A stretch of 33,465 nucleotides of DNA from an uncultured Chitinophagaceae bacterium. Lineage in GTDB: Bacteria > Bacteroidota > Bacteroidia > Chitinophagales > Chitinophagaceae. Positions 7,745 to 15,146 of this stretch are shown here, piece by piece. Both the position numbers and the translations under genes were made by a program. The stretch is from positions 1 to 33,465 of the forward strand of contig CALLZY010000172.1 of NCBI GenBank assembly GCA_937858715.1, in the 5' to 3' direction. Below the pieces are notes generated by a model. That model searched no databases and was not told the DNA's origin. It saw nothing but the letters and a program-made list of their open reading frames with translations. How positions within the stretch are numbered: position 1 is the stretch's first letter; every line of letters begins with the position of its first letter.

Positions 7745-7807
7745 CGTTCCGTTCCATTCCGGTCGTTCCATTTTTAAAAAACGGAACGATAAGAACGGAA
7801 CGGAACG
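7745..7807. repeat. GTTCC-repeat hairpin after the RepA-like gene
   Basis: CGTTCCGTTCC (7745-7755) is exactly complementary to 7797-7807, and TCGTTCC (7763-7769) to 7783-7789, with a T5A6-rich loop. GTTCC or TTCC units recur five times in the left arm and are mirrored in the right. It starts 4 bases after the ATPase stop. It may be a terminator, but the iterated units also fit an origin or a protein-binding site for the RepA-like protein. Confidence 0.7.
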
Positions 7808-7866
7808 ATGGGGCAGATTAAAACAACATAAACATGAAGGGCTGTAAGACTATAAGAAGAGGTTAT

Positions 7867-8128
7867 ATAAATCTGTCTGTTCAGAGAGTAATAAATCTGT
7901 CATTCTGCAAATATGGAAATATGAGAATATAGCAATACAGAAAACAGGAAGTATATCAATCTGTAAATGTATAAAAGGAGAAAACCAGAATGAGAGAAAT
8001 CCAGAATTATAGAAAAGAAGAAAACCATAAATCTAAAAATGAGAAAAACTATACGGGAGCAGTATATAGGCACAGAACACCATAAATCTATAAGCATATA
8101 AATACAGAGAGAGGGTATATCAATCTAT
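7867..8128. repeat. six copies of AT(A/C)AATCT(G/A)T in a purine-rich gene-free region
   Basis: From 7741 to 8176 there is no credible gene. The part after the GTTCC hairpin is A+G-rich low-complexity sequence with degenerate copies of a 10-mer at 7867-7876, 7891-7900, 7955-7964, 8027-8036 (ends AA), 8082-8091 and 8119-8128, all in the same direction. Between them ATATGAGAATAT-like and AGAAAACC-like words recur. Position between a replication-type ATPase and mobilization genes suggests an origin region or a leader RNA. No coding or known RNA family recognised. Confidence 0.6.
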
Positions 8129-8176
8129 AATTCTGAAAACACAGAAAAAAAAATATAAAACTAAAAACATACAATC

Positions 8177-8473
8177 ATGAACAACCATTCCTTACAAGAG
8201 TTTTTTCAGCAGGCGCAGAATATTTTAAAAAAGTATGAGTTCCGCCTTCCCGACCACCATTTGCGGGTGTACTTCGAGCTGGGAGATTTAAACGACGGGT
8301 TTATCCAGGCCAGTTTCTCTATCAGTTATTTACCCGCCAACCTGCAATGCGGGGACAACCTGATAAGCGTATTCGCCAATAATCCCGGAGAAGCACTAGA
8401 CAGGTTTGAGATAATGATTAAGGATAAATCAGGCAGGTATCCGGAGCATGTTCACTTCAACTTTATCAGCTAA
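8177..8473 (+). CDS. small hypothetical protein of the mobilization region
   Basis: A 98-residue acidic protein that I do not recognise. The N-terminus is a predicted helix (SLQEFFQQAQNILKKYEF), followed by alternating polar/hydrophobic stretches suggesting a small alpha/beta fold (VYFELGDL, FIQASFSISYLP). It has no signal peptide, membrane segment or obvious metal site. The ATG follows a long A-rich leader, and a stem-loop lies 9 bases after the stop. It sits just upstream of the candidate oriT and mobC-like gene, so an accessory mobilization role is possible. Confidence 0.65.
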   Translation: MNNHSLQEFFQQAQNILKKYEFRLPDHHLRVYFELGDLNDGFIQASFSISYLPANLQCGDNLISVFANNPGEALDRFEIMIKDKSGRYPEHVHFNFIS

Positions 8474-8481
8474 AAGAAAGT

Positions 8482-8507
8482 AAAAGGGAAAAACTTTTCT
8501 CCCTTTT
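8482..8507 (+). terminator. stem-loop after the 98-residue gene
   Basis: AAAAGGGA (8482-8489) pairs perfectly with TCCCTTTT (8500-8507), and further A-T pairing is possible inside the 10-base loop. The T-run of the stem itself could act as a terminator tract. It separates the small gene from the mobC/relaxase pair. Confidence 0.5.
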
Positions 8508-8560
8508 GTAAAAAAGATAATCGGGTGCAATAGTGCCAAAAGGTCAAAAAGTTAGGGGTA

Positions 8561-8583
8561 GCAAGATATGTCGTTGTCCGACA
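8561..8583. other. candidate oriT (nic region) upstream of mobC-like gene
   Basis: The inverted repeat TGTCG (8569-8573) / CGACA (8579-8583), with spacer TTGTC, is preceded by a G-rich, non-repetitive stretch (GGGGTAGCAAGATA, 8555-8568). It lies about 40 bases before the mobC-like start at 8622. A short inverted repeat beside a nic site immediately upstream of mobC and relaxase genes is the usual oriT layout of mobilizable elements. The exact nic position cannot be read from the sequence. Confidence 0.45.
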
Positions 8584-8621
8584 CAGAGCATTTTCTCCCG
8601 GTGGTCGCAAATGCAATTACT

Positions 8622-8939
8622 ATGAAAACAGAAAAACAAAAGATGCAAAAAATCTCTTTCCGTATCGGAGAAAAAGAAAGTCAGATCCTCAGCACAATGT
8701 GTAAGCAGTCCCGCCAAAAGAGGTCTGCTGTAATCAGGGAACTCATTGCAAAAGGAACCGTAAAACAAAGATTAAGCCCTGAGCAGTTAAAACAAATTAC
8801 CGGGCTGATGGGCATGGCCAATAATCTAAACCAGCTTACAAAAAAGCTGCATGTGCTCGGGCAAACAGAACTCTCGCAGACGGCCGGGGAGCTAAAAGAA
8901 GTACTAAACAATATCCTGAATCAAATCAACCAGCCATGA
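8622..8939 (+). CDS. MobC-like relaxosome accessory protein
   Basis: A 105-residue DNA-binding protein. The N-terminal part (KISFRIGEKESQILSTM, then RQKRSAVIRELI) fits the ribbon-helix-helix of MobC-like proteins, and the C-terminal half is helical (QLTKKLHVLGQTELSQTAGE). Such proteins bind oriT and help the relaxase open the strands. I chose ATG at 8622. An in-frame ATG at 8568 would add 18 residues but lies inside the candidate oriT repeat and is less typical. The stop overlaps the relaxase ATG (ATGA at 8936-8939), so the two are translationally coupled. Confidence 0.75.
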   Translation: MKTEKQKMQKISFRIGEKESQILSTMCKQSRQKRSAVIRELIAKGTVKQRLSPEQLKQITGLMGMANNLNQLTKKLHVLGQTELSQTAGELKEVLNNILNQINQP

Positions 8940-9820
8940 TAGCAAAAATTATTAAAGGCAGCGGCTTCGCAGGTTGTCTGGACTATCTAGTGAACAAAGA
9001 AGGGGCAGAAGTGCTGGAGGCAAGAGGAGTCCGGTCAGAAAACCACAGGCTGGCGGCCAAAGATTTTATTATGGTCAGCAAACAAAATGAAGAGGTCAAA
9101 AAACCGGTCATGCACCTGGCGGTGAGTTTTCATAAAGATGACTGGGATAAAATCACTGATGATAACATGAGGGATATTGCCGGGAAGGTAATAGAAGAGA
9201 TGGGTTTTGCCGATTCGCAGTATATAGTAATAAAGCACACCGACCAGCCCCATCCGCATTTTCATATAGTGACCAACCGGGTCAGCCTCAGCGGAAAAAC
9301 AGTGAGTGACAAACAAGATTTTAAACGGCTGCAGGCCATAAAGAAAGAAATTGAAAAGCAGTATCCCTACCTCACCCCGGCAACAAAGAAGCACCCGGAG
9401 AATATCAGAAAAGAGAGACTAAGACCCAATGACCTATATAAGCTGGAGCTATATAATTATATAACCAATGCAGTAAACAAAGCAAAAGACATCAACGGGC
9501 TGATAAAACTCTTAAAAAAAGAAGGCATACAGACTGAGCTGAAGTTTAAGCGGGGCAGCATTACTGAGGTACAGGGGATAAAGTTTTTTTATAAGGACAG
9601 GTGGATAACCGGCAGCAAGGTGCACCGGAGCTGCAGCATCGGGAACCTTGTAAAAGCAATCAGGGCAAAAAATCAAACCATGGCCAACCCGCCCGGCGCC
9701 AAATTTACCACAGCAGATGCGGTGAAAAGGGAGATAGCCCGTCAGGGCCAGGTGGTAAACGACACGATACATACCGATATGTATGAGACCCCGCAGCAAA
9801 GGTTCCGGCACCGGATGTAG
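8936..9820 (+). CDS. relaxase (MobA/VirD2 family, PF03432 type)
   Basis: A 294-residue DNA-nicking protein that starts mobilization by cutting one strand at oriT and staying linked to its 5' end. The N-terminus MIAKIIKGSGFAGCLDYL supplies Tyr17, a likely nucleophile. The metal-binding His cluster is at HPHFHIVTNRV (His106, 108, 110 and Asn114). The C-terminal 100 residues are basic and probably bind DNA (KFKRGSITEVQG). The length is short compared with conjugative relaxases but normal for small Bacteroidota mobilizable elements. It overlaps the mobC-like stop by 4 bases. No coupling protein or type IV secretion gene is seen nearby, so transfer would need a helper element. Confidence 0.88.
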   Translation: MIAKIIKGSGFAGCLDYLVNKEGAEVLEARGVRSENHRLAAKDFIMVSKQNEEVKKPVMHLAVSFHKDDWDKITDDNMRDIAGKVIEEMGFADSQYIVIKHTDQPHPHFHIVTNRVSLSGKTVSDKQDFKRLQAIKKEIEKQYPYLTPATKKHPENIRKERLRPNDLYKLELYNYITNAVNKAKDINGLIKLLKKEGIQTELKFKRGSITEVQGIKFFYKDRWITGSKVHRSCSIGNLVKAIRAKNQTMANPPGAKFTTADAVKREIARQGQVVNDTIHTDMYETPQQRFRHRM

Positions 9821-9945
9821 CGAGAAACAACTAGGCAGCAAACAAGAGTGAAAATATACAAGCATAAAAAAACGAAAAGATTAAAACAGTAAACAAACAA
9901 ACAGGCAATAGAAAACTCAAACTAAAAACAATAAAAACCCCAATT

Positions 9946-10443
9946 ATGGAAAACAACAAAGAGCCATTGAAAGAACTGGAACAGGCTGTCAACAGTATGA
10001 CCAACAAGTTCGTTGAACTAAACAATACCATACTCGCAGGGCGGGTCACATCTGTGACAAAAACCGAAGTCCTGAACCTGAAAGAGCAATTAGAAGTAAT
10101 AGAAGGTAAACAGGAGGCCGACCAGCGGGAGGCTAACCGCCTCCTGCAGGAAATCAATCTCCGGCTACAACAGCCAGCACAAAGCCAGGAACCAGAAAAA
10201 TCAAAAACGGAGGATTATAACTTCTATTTGTCCATGGTAATCCTGTTAACGGTAGTTGTTATTTTTTTCATTGCAGACAGGAATCAGGCAAAACAGCAGG
10301 AAAAGATAAATGAAGTGGCACAGCAGGTAAAGTTCTTATCAGACAGGGAAGAAGCAAAAACCCTGGAGGCCGAAAAAAATAGCAGGAGATACCCGGTGAA
10401 GCCAAATCAGAAGCAAACCCAAACACACAACACCAACAAATAA
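9946..10443 (+). CDS. membrane-anchored coiled-coil protein of the mobilization region
   Basis: A 165-residue protein, not assigned to a family. Residues 1-85 are a charged, heptad-like coiled coil (LKELEQAVNSMTNKFVELNN, later KQEADQREANRLLQEINL). A single membrane segment follows at about 92-110 (YLSMVILLTVVVIFFIADR). The C-terminal tail is charged and Gln/Lys-rich. There is no signal peptide, so the topology is probably N-in with one anchor. It lies between relaxase and parA on the same strand; 125 A-rich bases separate it from the relaxase. Similar small coiled-coil proteins accompany relaxases in Bacteroidota elements and may tether the relaxosome to the membrane, but this is inference. 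Confidence 0.7.
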   Translation: MENNKEPLKELEQAVNSMTNKFVELNNTILAGRVTSVTKTEVLNLKEQLEVIEGKQEADQREANRLLQEINLRLQQPAQSQEPEKSKTEDYNFYLSMVILLTVVVIFFIADRNQAKQQEKINEVAQQVKFLSDREEAKTLEAEKNSRRYPVKPNQKQTQTHNTNK

Positions 10444-10515
10444 AAGAGCAGTTCAGTTTTTGTCACAGATAAAAGGACACAAAAAAATGTATTTAATAAC
10501 TCAAAACACAATAAT

Positions 10516-11121
10516 ATGCCTAAGATAATCTGTATCGCCAGCCAGAAAGGTGGTGTAGGAAAATCCACCCTTTGTTTAAACCTTGCCTGTATGTTCAGGG
10601 ATAACCTGAAAACAGGGTTATTAGACCTTGACCTGCAGGGTAGCAGTTCGGAACTGTTAAAAGAAGAAGGGATAGAAATACTAAACCCGCATACCCCAAC
10701 AGGCGAACTGCCCCATCTTCCCCATGATATATTATTTATTGACACCCCGCCCTACCTGTCATCCCGTTTACTGGATATACTACAGGTGGCAGATGTGGTG
10801 CTGATACCCACCCGTTCCGGTGCCTTCGATGCAATGGCATTAACCGATACGGTGAACTTAGTGGAGAAAGCCAAAGAGAAGAACCCGCAACTAAAGGCGG
10901 CGATAGTGTTTACCATGGTAAAACCCGGTTCCACCATTACCGAAGAAATCAGGCCTGTGATAAATACTGGCAGCATCCCGGTGCTTGATCAGGTAATAAC
11001 AGAAAGGGTATGCTACACCCGCAGCCTGTTAACAGGAGGCGTATTAAAATCAAAAGACAACAAAGCCAAGCTTGAGATGATGGAGATGACAGAAGCGGTG
11101 GTAAAGCTGCTCGGTCTGTAG
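10516..11121 (+). CDS. parA: ParA-family ATPase
   Basis: A 201-residue small ParA/MinD-type ATPase. The deviant Walker A is KGGVGKST (residues 11-18), the second motif LLDLDLQGSSS (35-45) replaces the usual DxDPQ with DLDLQ, and Walker B is ILFIDTPP (72-79). It has no N-terminal helix-turn-helix, like the short type Ib ParA proteins that pair with a ribbon-helix-helix partner. Such a gene follows 42 bases downstream. In an integrated element the pair probably stabilises the excised circle, or positions the relaxosome. Confidence 0.9.
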   Translation: MPKIICIASQKGGVGKSTLCLNLACMFRDNLKTGLLDLDLQGSSSELLKEEGIEILNPHTPTGELPHLPHDILFIDTPPYLSSRLLDILQVADVVLIPTRSGAFDAMALTDTVNLVEKAKEKNPQLKAAIVFTMVKPGSTITEEIRPVINTGSIPVLDQVITERVCYTRSLLTGGVLKSKDNKAKLEMMEMTEAVVKLLGL

Positions 11122-11163
11122 ATACAGGCATCTGAAAATCTATAACCACGTAAACTCCAAAAT

Positions 11164-11415
11164 ATGAACGAATACCAGTCAAGAATAAAAAGCCTGTCCC
11201 AGCGGTTGAAGGATACGCCACCCGAAACAAAAAAACTGCAGGAAGTAAAACCCTTGCAGGAGCCACAAGCAAAAGAACCCGAACGGCAACTGATGTGCTG
11301 GATACCGCAGTCGTTAAAACGGGAGTTAAAAAACTTTGCGACAAATAATGAACAAAGTGTAACCGCTGTGGTCATTCTGGCTATTAAAAGTTATCTTGCA
11401 GCGACAGAACAGTAG
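11164..11415 (+). CDS. ribbon-helix-helix partner of ParA (ParB/ParG-like)
   Basis: An 83-residue protein. The first 40 residues are charged, Pro/Lys/Gln-rich and probably disordered, which fits the flexible tail that stimulates ParA ATPase in ParG-like partners. Residues 42-78 form a ribbon-helix-helix: RQLMCWIPQSLKRELKNF, then EQSVTAVVILAIKSYL. It is directly downstream of parA. The structured inverted-repeat region that begins 18 bases after the stop could be its centromere-like binding site, or the leader of the next gene. Confidence 0.75.
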   Translation: MNEYQSRIKSLSQRLKDTPPETKKLQEVKPLQEPQAKEPERQLMCWIPQSLKRELKNFATNNEQSVTAVVILAIKSYLAATEQ

Positions 11416-11433
11416 AAACAATTTTTTAAAATA

Positions 11434-11584
11434 ACTAAAGTGACTTTGCTTTAGTCTCGTCCTGAAAACTGGTAATTTTTAAGACTACGGGATTAACAGC
11501 AAAGCTCCGCCGGTATGGCGTGGGCTTGCTTATTCGTAGTCGGGTATACCAGTACCTCAGGACAATAAGTTTAAGTACCACGCC
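11434..11584 (+). ncRNA. nested-stem structured region, candidate cis-regulatory or non-coding RNA
   Basis: Five complementary blocks nest cleanly. A hairpin at 11434-11440/11449-11455 is followed by stem A 11459-11465/11557-11563, stem B 11468-11474/11547-11553 and stem C 11483-11489/11535-11541, each 7 perfect base pairs. The apical hairpin D (11498-11511/11517-11530) has loop GGTAT and two single-base bulges. GGCGTGG inside hairpin D (11517-11523) can instead pair with CCACGCC at 11578-11584, one base before the ATG at 11586, so two exclusive folds are possible. This looks like an attenuator or switch. A DNA-level hairpin, such as a single-strand origin or parS, is the alternative. No known RNA family recognised. 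Confidence 0.55.
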
Positions 11585-11585
11585 T

Positions 11586-12107
11586 ATGTTTTTATATATA
11601 TTACCCTCAGCGCAGCACAATTTTTTTAAAATTGGGGTTTCTGAAACCCACCAACGTATTTTTTATCTCAATTCAATCTATGCCTTTGATATGGGACAGG
11701 CCTTCGCCATTGAACTGGAAGATGCAGAACTGATAAAGAGTATGGAAAATTATCTGCTGAAGCTTACCGCAAAGTATCCGTGTAAAACCTTTTACAGCAG
11801 AAGTAACTATACCGGCAAAACCTTTCCCGGCCGGACAGAGCTAAGGGATTGTTCTGCATTAGACCATGTTGTACTTGCGATATACAGGTTCATAGAGTTT
11901 CATTCAAGAGATATTAAGGTTGTCCGTTTCTTTTACCACACCTGCCCTGAATGTGCTGCCTTACATCAGAAGTATGAGTATGTGGAGGCGTTAAATATTC
12001 CTTGTCTTAAAGAGATGAGGGAGATTATAGATGAGTATTATCAGAAACGTTACGGCGGGCAAATGCAAAAAGAGTTGCCTCCGGCACCTGGGCCGACAGC
12101 AAGGTGA
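11586..12107 (+). CDS. GIY-YIG-like (T5orf172-type) protein
   Basis: A 173-residue protein. Its N-terminus MFLYILPSAQHNFFKIGV resembles T5orf172-type GIY-YIG domains: an LYIL strand, then KIG (15-17), Arg24, and a candidate catalytic Glu54 in MENYLL. The second half has a single CPEC motif and helical segments and is not recognised. If the assignment is right, it is a nuclease-like DNA-binding protein of the element, though the poorly conserved motif leaves room for a non-catalytic relative. A longer reading frame begins at ATG 11520, but that start lies inside the nested hairpin, so 11586 is preferred. It is the last gene before a 500-base gap. Confidence 0.55.
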   Translation: MFLYILPSAQHNFFKIGVSETHQRIFYLNSIYAFDMGQAFAIELEDAELIKSMENYLLKLTAKYPCKTFYSRSNYTGKTFPGRTELRDCSALDHVVLAIYRFIEFHSRDIKVVRFFYHTCPECAALHQKYEYVEALNIPCLKEMREIIDEYYQKRYGGQMQKELPPAPGPTAR

Positions 12108-12644
12108 AATAAACAAGGGGAAAGTGGAGGGTAGAAAAATTTCTACTACAGAGTTAACAAAATTCGATGCATAAATAAATTTATTTGTACTCTTTATTAG
12201 CTCAAATTCGTTTTCGTGTGATAAAAATGGGTGTTAATAAAAAATTAATAGAAATGTGGAAAACTGATAGGAAGATTTTTTTGGATATGTTAAAACAGCT
12301 TCCTTAACTTTATAGTGCAGAAAAACAAACTCCCGCAATAAGTATAAAACAATCCCAGGAAAAGAAACCTTAAGTGCATATGAAAATTCGCTGATTTCCG
12401 ATACAAGGTTTCCCCGAAGAGCATGAAAAGAATAAGAGGCGTATGTAATTAAATACATACTGCATCTTAATATTTATATATAAATAACAGGCAGCAATAA
12501 GCGAATTTCTGCTTGAACAGTAAACCTATACCAAAGGCTCTGAGACAACTGCATCCTATACTTGCTTTATCCCTGCGAAGGTTCATCGCCCAAAAGGTGT
12601 ATGATGGTGTGTTATGCGTTGCCGGTTCTATTGATGGGAGCCAG
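12108..12644. other. gene-free stretch before the RHS cluster
   Basis: More than 400 A+T-rich bases without a convincing gene. A 7-bp hairpin is at 12131-12146 (GTAGAAA/TTTCTAC), shortly after the previous stop. GTATGTA (12441-12447) pairs with TACATAC (12454-12460), an operator-like palindrome upstream of the surface gene cluster. No clear TAnnTTTG promoter was found, and no repeat of the tRNA end that would mark the element's right boundary. The frame of the next gene is open from 12513, but the best signal-peptide start is at 12645. Confidence 0.5.
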
Positions 12645-15083
12645 TTGAAAAAGAAGAAATTCCTCTCAGGGTTTTTCCCATCAGTTTTCGGATTGGCTGT
12701 TATTATGGTTTTCATGCTAAAGGTCAATCCGGCACAGGCGCAATCTTACTATTCGTCTGCCCCCGTATCTCTCAAAAGAACATATCAGCAACAGACGGAC
12801 TCTGGTACTGTTATAATTTACAGTGAAAGGCAAGGGGCTAAAAACTACTTTATCACCGAAGAGTTCTTCCCATTTTCAGGCCATCACAAAACTGTTATTA
12901 ACCCTGTTCAGTCAGTGGTGAATCAAAGAAAGCCTGGGCTACTATCAGTACACGGCAATATTCAGTATGATTTTACATACCGGTCATTTGTAGACACTCC
13001 TTTTTCACAGAGAGATTTTGCCCAGCATACATTGCAGACAACGCTGGATTTTACTTTCAGGGACAGGTATCCGGTACGGGTTACGCTGCTTACCCGTCAG
13101 AGTAATTCTCCTTACTTTGATGATCTGACAGATGTAAATGTGCAGTTCAGTCAGCGTAATTTTATACAAATGATCAGGGAAAATCTGGCTTCTCAATTTC
13201 CATTAAGAATAGGTAAGGAAAGGCTGGAAGAGGCAGAACTCATTTACAAACAGAAGAAACTTGAAGCGGATTGCTTGAAAGAATGGATTTCCCATCCGGG
13301 TCGTTTACAGGAGATAGTAGAAGCAAAAGAAAAAGTGGTGATTAACAGGTCTCGGGAAATTATAGGAAATATAGCTGACAGCTTGAACTCAAAGGCTGAA
13401 ATACCAGCCATACCAATTTCAATCGGGAATCCAAGTTCATTTGTGAAGGAAAAGGCTGTTGTGGTTTTTGAGAAACACCAAAACCTTATTAAAGACAGTC
13501 TGAATACAATGCGGGATTCTGTGATTGTTAGTATAAGGAAAGATGCTGATTCTTTGCAGCATCCCGATTTATTAATACAATACAGGAAGAAAAAGGAAGA
13601 ACTAGACAAGTTGATAAAAGAAGCTGCCAGGTTTGAAGATAATATTAAGGCAGTACGAAAAACTATTTTGGATTCTGTAGCCTTATTAAAGCAGGAACTG
13701 TCGAAAATTAAAGACCCGTCAGCACTTAAAGGGTTTATCAGGGAACATAAGCTTAATGTAAACAATTTACCCAAAGGCTGGCAGGTATTGTCAGCAATCA
13801 ATACAATCGGTTTAGGGCGAACGTGGATAGATTATTCGGAGCTAACAGTTCAAAATATCTCACTGTCTGGCATAAATACGGAGATAAATTCCGGGAAAAT
13901 CTATCTGGCTTTTGCGGCTGGCCGTGTAAATTATCGTTTCAGGGATTTTGTCATCAAAAATAAGGAAAAGTCTCATCAAAGCTTGTATCTCTTCAGGGCG
14001 GGGGTAGGAAGGAAAGAAGGAAATAATCTGATATTTACCTGGTATGATGGTAAACGAAATCTGCTTAATGCATTTTCCGGAGCACAAATTGGTGTCAGCA
14101 ATTTGGAGCGGGTAATGGGGTTGTCAGTGCAGACAAGGATTCAGGTCAATGAGAATAATTATTTAGTTCTGGAATCGGCCAAATCTTCGTTTAATAATAC
14201 GGATACAAATGGAAGATCTGTGGGCAAATTACTTGAAAAAGTCTGGAATTTCAAGGACAGGAGCAATGAAGCATGGTGTGTAAAGTTATTTAGCTTCTGG
14301 CCTGAGTCTAACACACGTATTAATGGTTATTATAGGAAAATGGGAGAACATTTTCAATCGTTCAATCTGCAGCCTGTTAATGTAGACCAGGAAGCATATC
14401 ATTTCAAGATGCAGCAAACATTTTGGAAAAAGAAGCTTCAATTGGATATGGCACTCCGTAAAAATGATTTCAGTAATCCACTGATATATCCAGGTATCAG
14501 CAGTAAAACTGTTTTTAAATCATTTCAGGTTACATTAAGAGTGCCAAAATACCCGTTTGTTTCAATTGGCTATTATCCTTCTTCACAGCTGACAGTACTT
14601 GAAAATAATATCATTGCAGAAAACCAGTATAATACACTCAGTGCAGTGATTAGTCATGCATACAGGGTAAAGCGAACCGCTTTGACCAGTAATGCTGTTT
14701 ACATAAAATTTTATAATAACGGTGCTGATACCGGATTTATCTATTATAACGCTTCCAGCATTTGTCTTAACCAGTACATATTTCTGAAGGGCATTCAGTT
14801 ACAGGCAGGTTTTGCACAGACCCGTAATCGGGATGTGGAGGTTAGTACATGGGAGGCAACGGGCAGTTATCAGTTCAGACAATGGTTGATGCTGAGTGGT
14901 GGGATGAAATACAACCGGCTTAACCGTGAGCAGTCTTTATGGGGTGGCTGTGCGGGATTAGGTCTGATTATAAAACGACTGGGTACGGTGCAGCTAAATT
15001 ATGACAGGAGTTATTTTCCCGGAACATTGAAAAATCTGCTACCGGTTGACATGGGAAGAGTAAGCTATCTCAGGGTATTTTAA
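12645..15083 (+). CDS. predicted outer-membrane beta-barrel protein with periplasmic coiled coil
   Basis: About 812 residues from the TTG at 12645, which follows GGAG and begins a clean signal peptide (KKKKFLSGFFPSVFGLAVIM, cleavage after NPAQAQ). A longer form from TTG 12513 would put 44 unusual residues before it. The mature N-terminal third is mixed. The middle holds a long coiled coil with recurrent DSL/DSV spacing (KDSLNTMRDSVIVSI, then KKKEELDKLIKEAARFEDN). The C-terminal 400 residues alternate aromatic and polar residues as in beta-barrels (GRVNYRFRDF, LMLSGGMKYNRL) and end in YLRVF, a C-terminal Phe as expected for BAM substrates. No family recognised. It heads a five-gene cluster of secreted proteins, so a secretion or anchoring pore for the giant RHS proteins is a reasonable guess. 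Confidence 0.65.
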   Translation: MKKKKFLSGFFPSVFGLAVIMVFMLKVNPAQAQSYYSSAPVSLKRTYQQQTDSGTVIIYSERQGAKNYFITEEFFPFSGHHKTVINPVQSVVNQRKPGLLSVHGNIQYDFTYRSFVDTPFSQRDFAQHTLQTTLDFTFRDRYPVRVTLLTRQSNSPYFDDLTDVNVQFSQRNFIQMIRENLASQFPLRIGKERLEEAELIYKQKKLEADCLKEWISHPGRLQEIVEAKEKVVINRSREIIGNIADSLNSKAEIPAIPISIGNPSSFVKEKAVVVFEKHQNLIKDSLNTMRDSVIVSIRKDADSLQHPDLLIQYRKKKEELDKLIKEAARFEDNIKAVRKTILDSVALLKQELSKIKDPSALKGFIREHKLNVNNLPKGWQVLSAINTIGLGRTWIDYSELTVQNISLSGINTEINSGKIYLAFAAGRVNYRFRDFVIKNKEKSHQSLYLFRAGVGRKEGNNLIFTWYDGKRNLLNAFSGAQIGVSNLERVMGLSVQTRIQVNENNYLVLESAKSSFNNTDTNGRSVGKLLEKVWNFKDRSNEAWCVKLFSFWPESNTRINGYYRKMGEHFQSFNLQPVNVDQEAYHFKMQQTFWKKKLQLDMALRKNDFSNPLIYPGISSKTVFKSFQVTLRVPKYPFVSIGYYPSSQLTVLENNIIAENQYNTLSAVISHAYRVKRTALTSNAVYIKFYNNGADTGFIYYNASSICLNQYIFLKGIQLQAGFAQTRNRDVEVSTWEATGSYQFRQWLMLSGGMKYNRLNREQSLWGGCAGLGLIIKRLGTVQLNYDRSYFPGTLKNLLPVDMGRVSYLRVF

Positions 15084-15146
15084 AAATAATATGCAGTAGT
15101 TAGCTGCTGCACAAAGCATACATTGATAAACAATTAAAAAGAGGAT

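Noticed and set aside
11459-11563. Integron attC site
   Set aside because: The stems are nested in a similar way, but the GTTRRRY/RYYYAAC core boxes are missing and there is no integron integrase or cassette array.
11520-11585. Upstream start (ATG 11520) for the GIY-YIG-like gene
   Set aside because: The first 22 residues would be encoded within the nested hairpin arms and do not resemble the domain start, which begins at MFLYIL.
12299-12312. Possible right attachment site resembling the tRNA anticodon region (TTCCTTAACTTTA against TTCCTAAACTTTA)
   Set aside because: Only 13 bases with a mismatch in A+T-rich DNA, and the T-arm and acceptor sequence that should follow are absent. Probably chance.
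12513-12644. N-terminal extension of the barrel protein from TTG 12513
   Set aside because: It would put 44 residues before an otherwise perfect signal peptide. The TTG at 12645 has GGAG upstream and fits better, though this is not certain.
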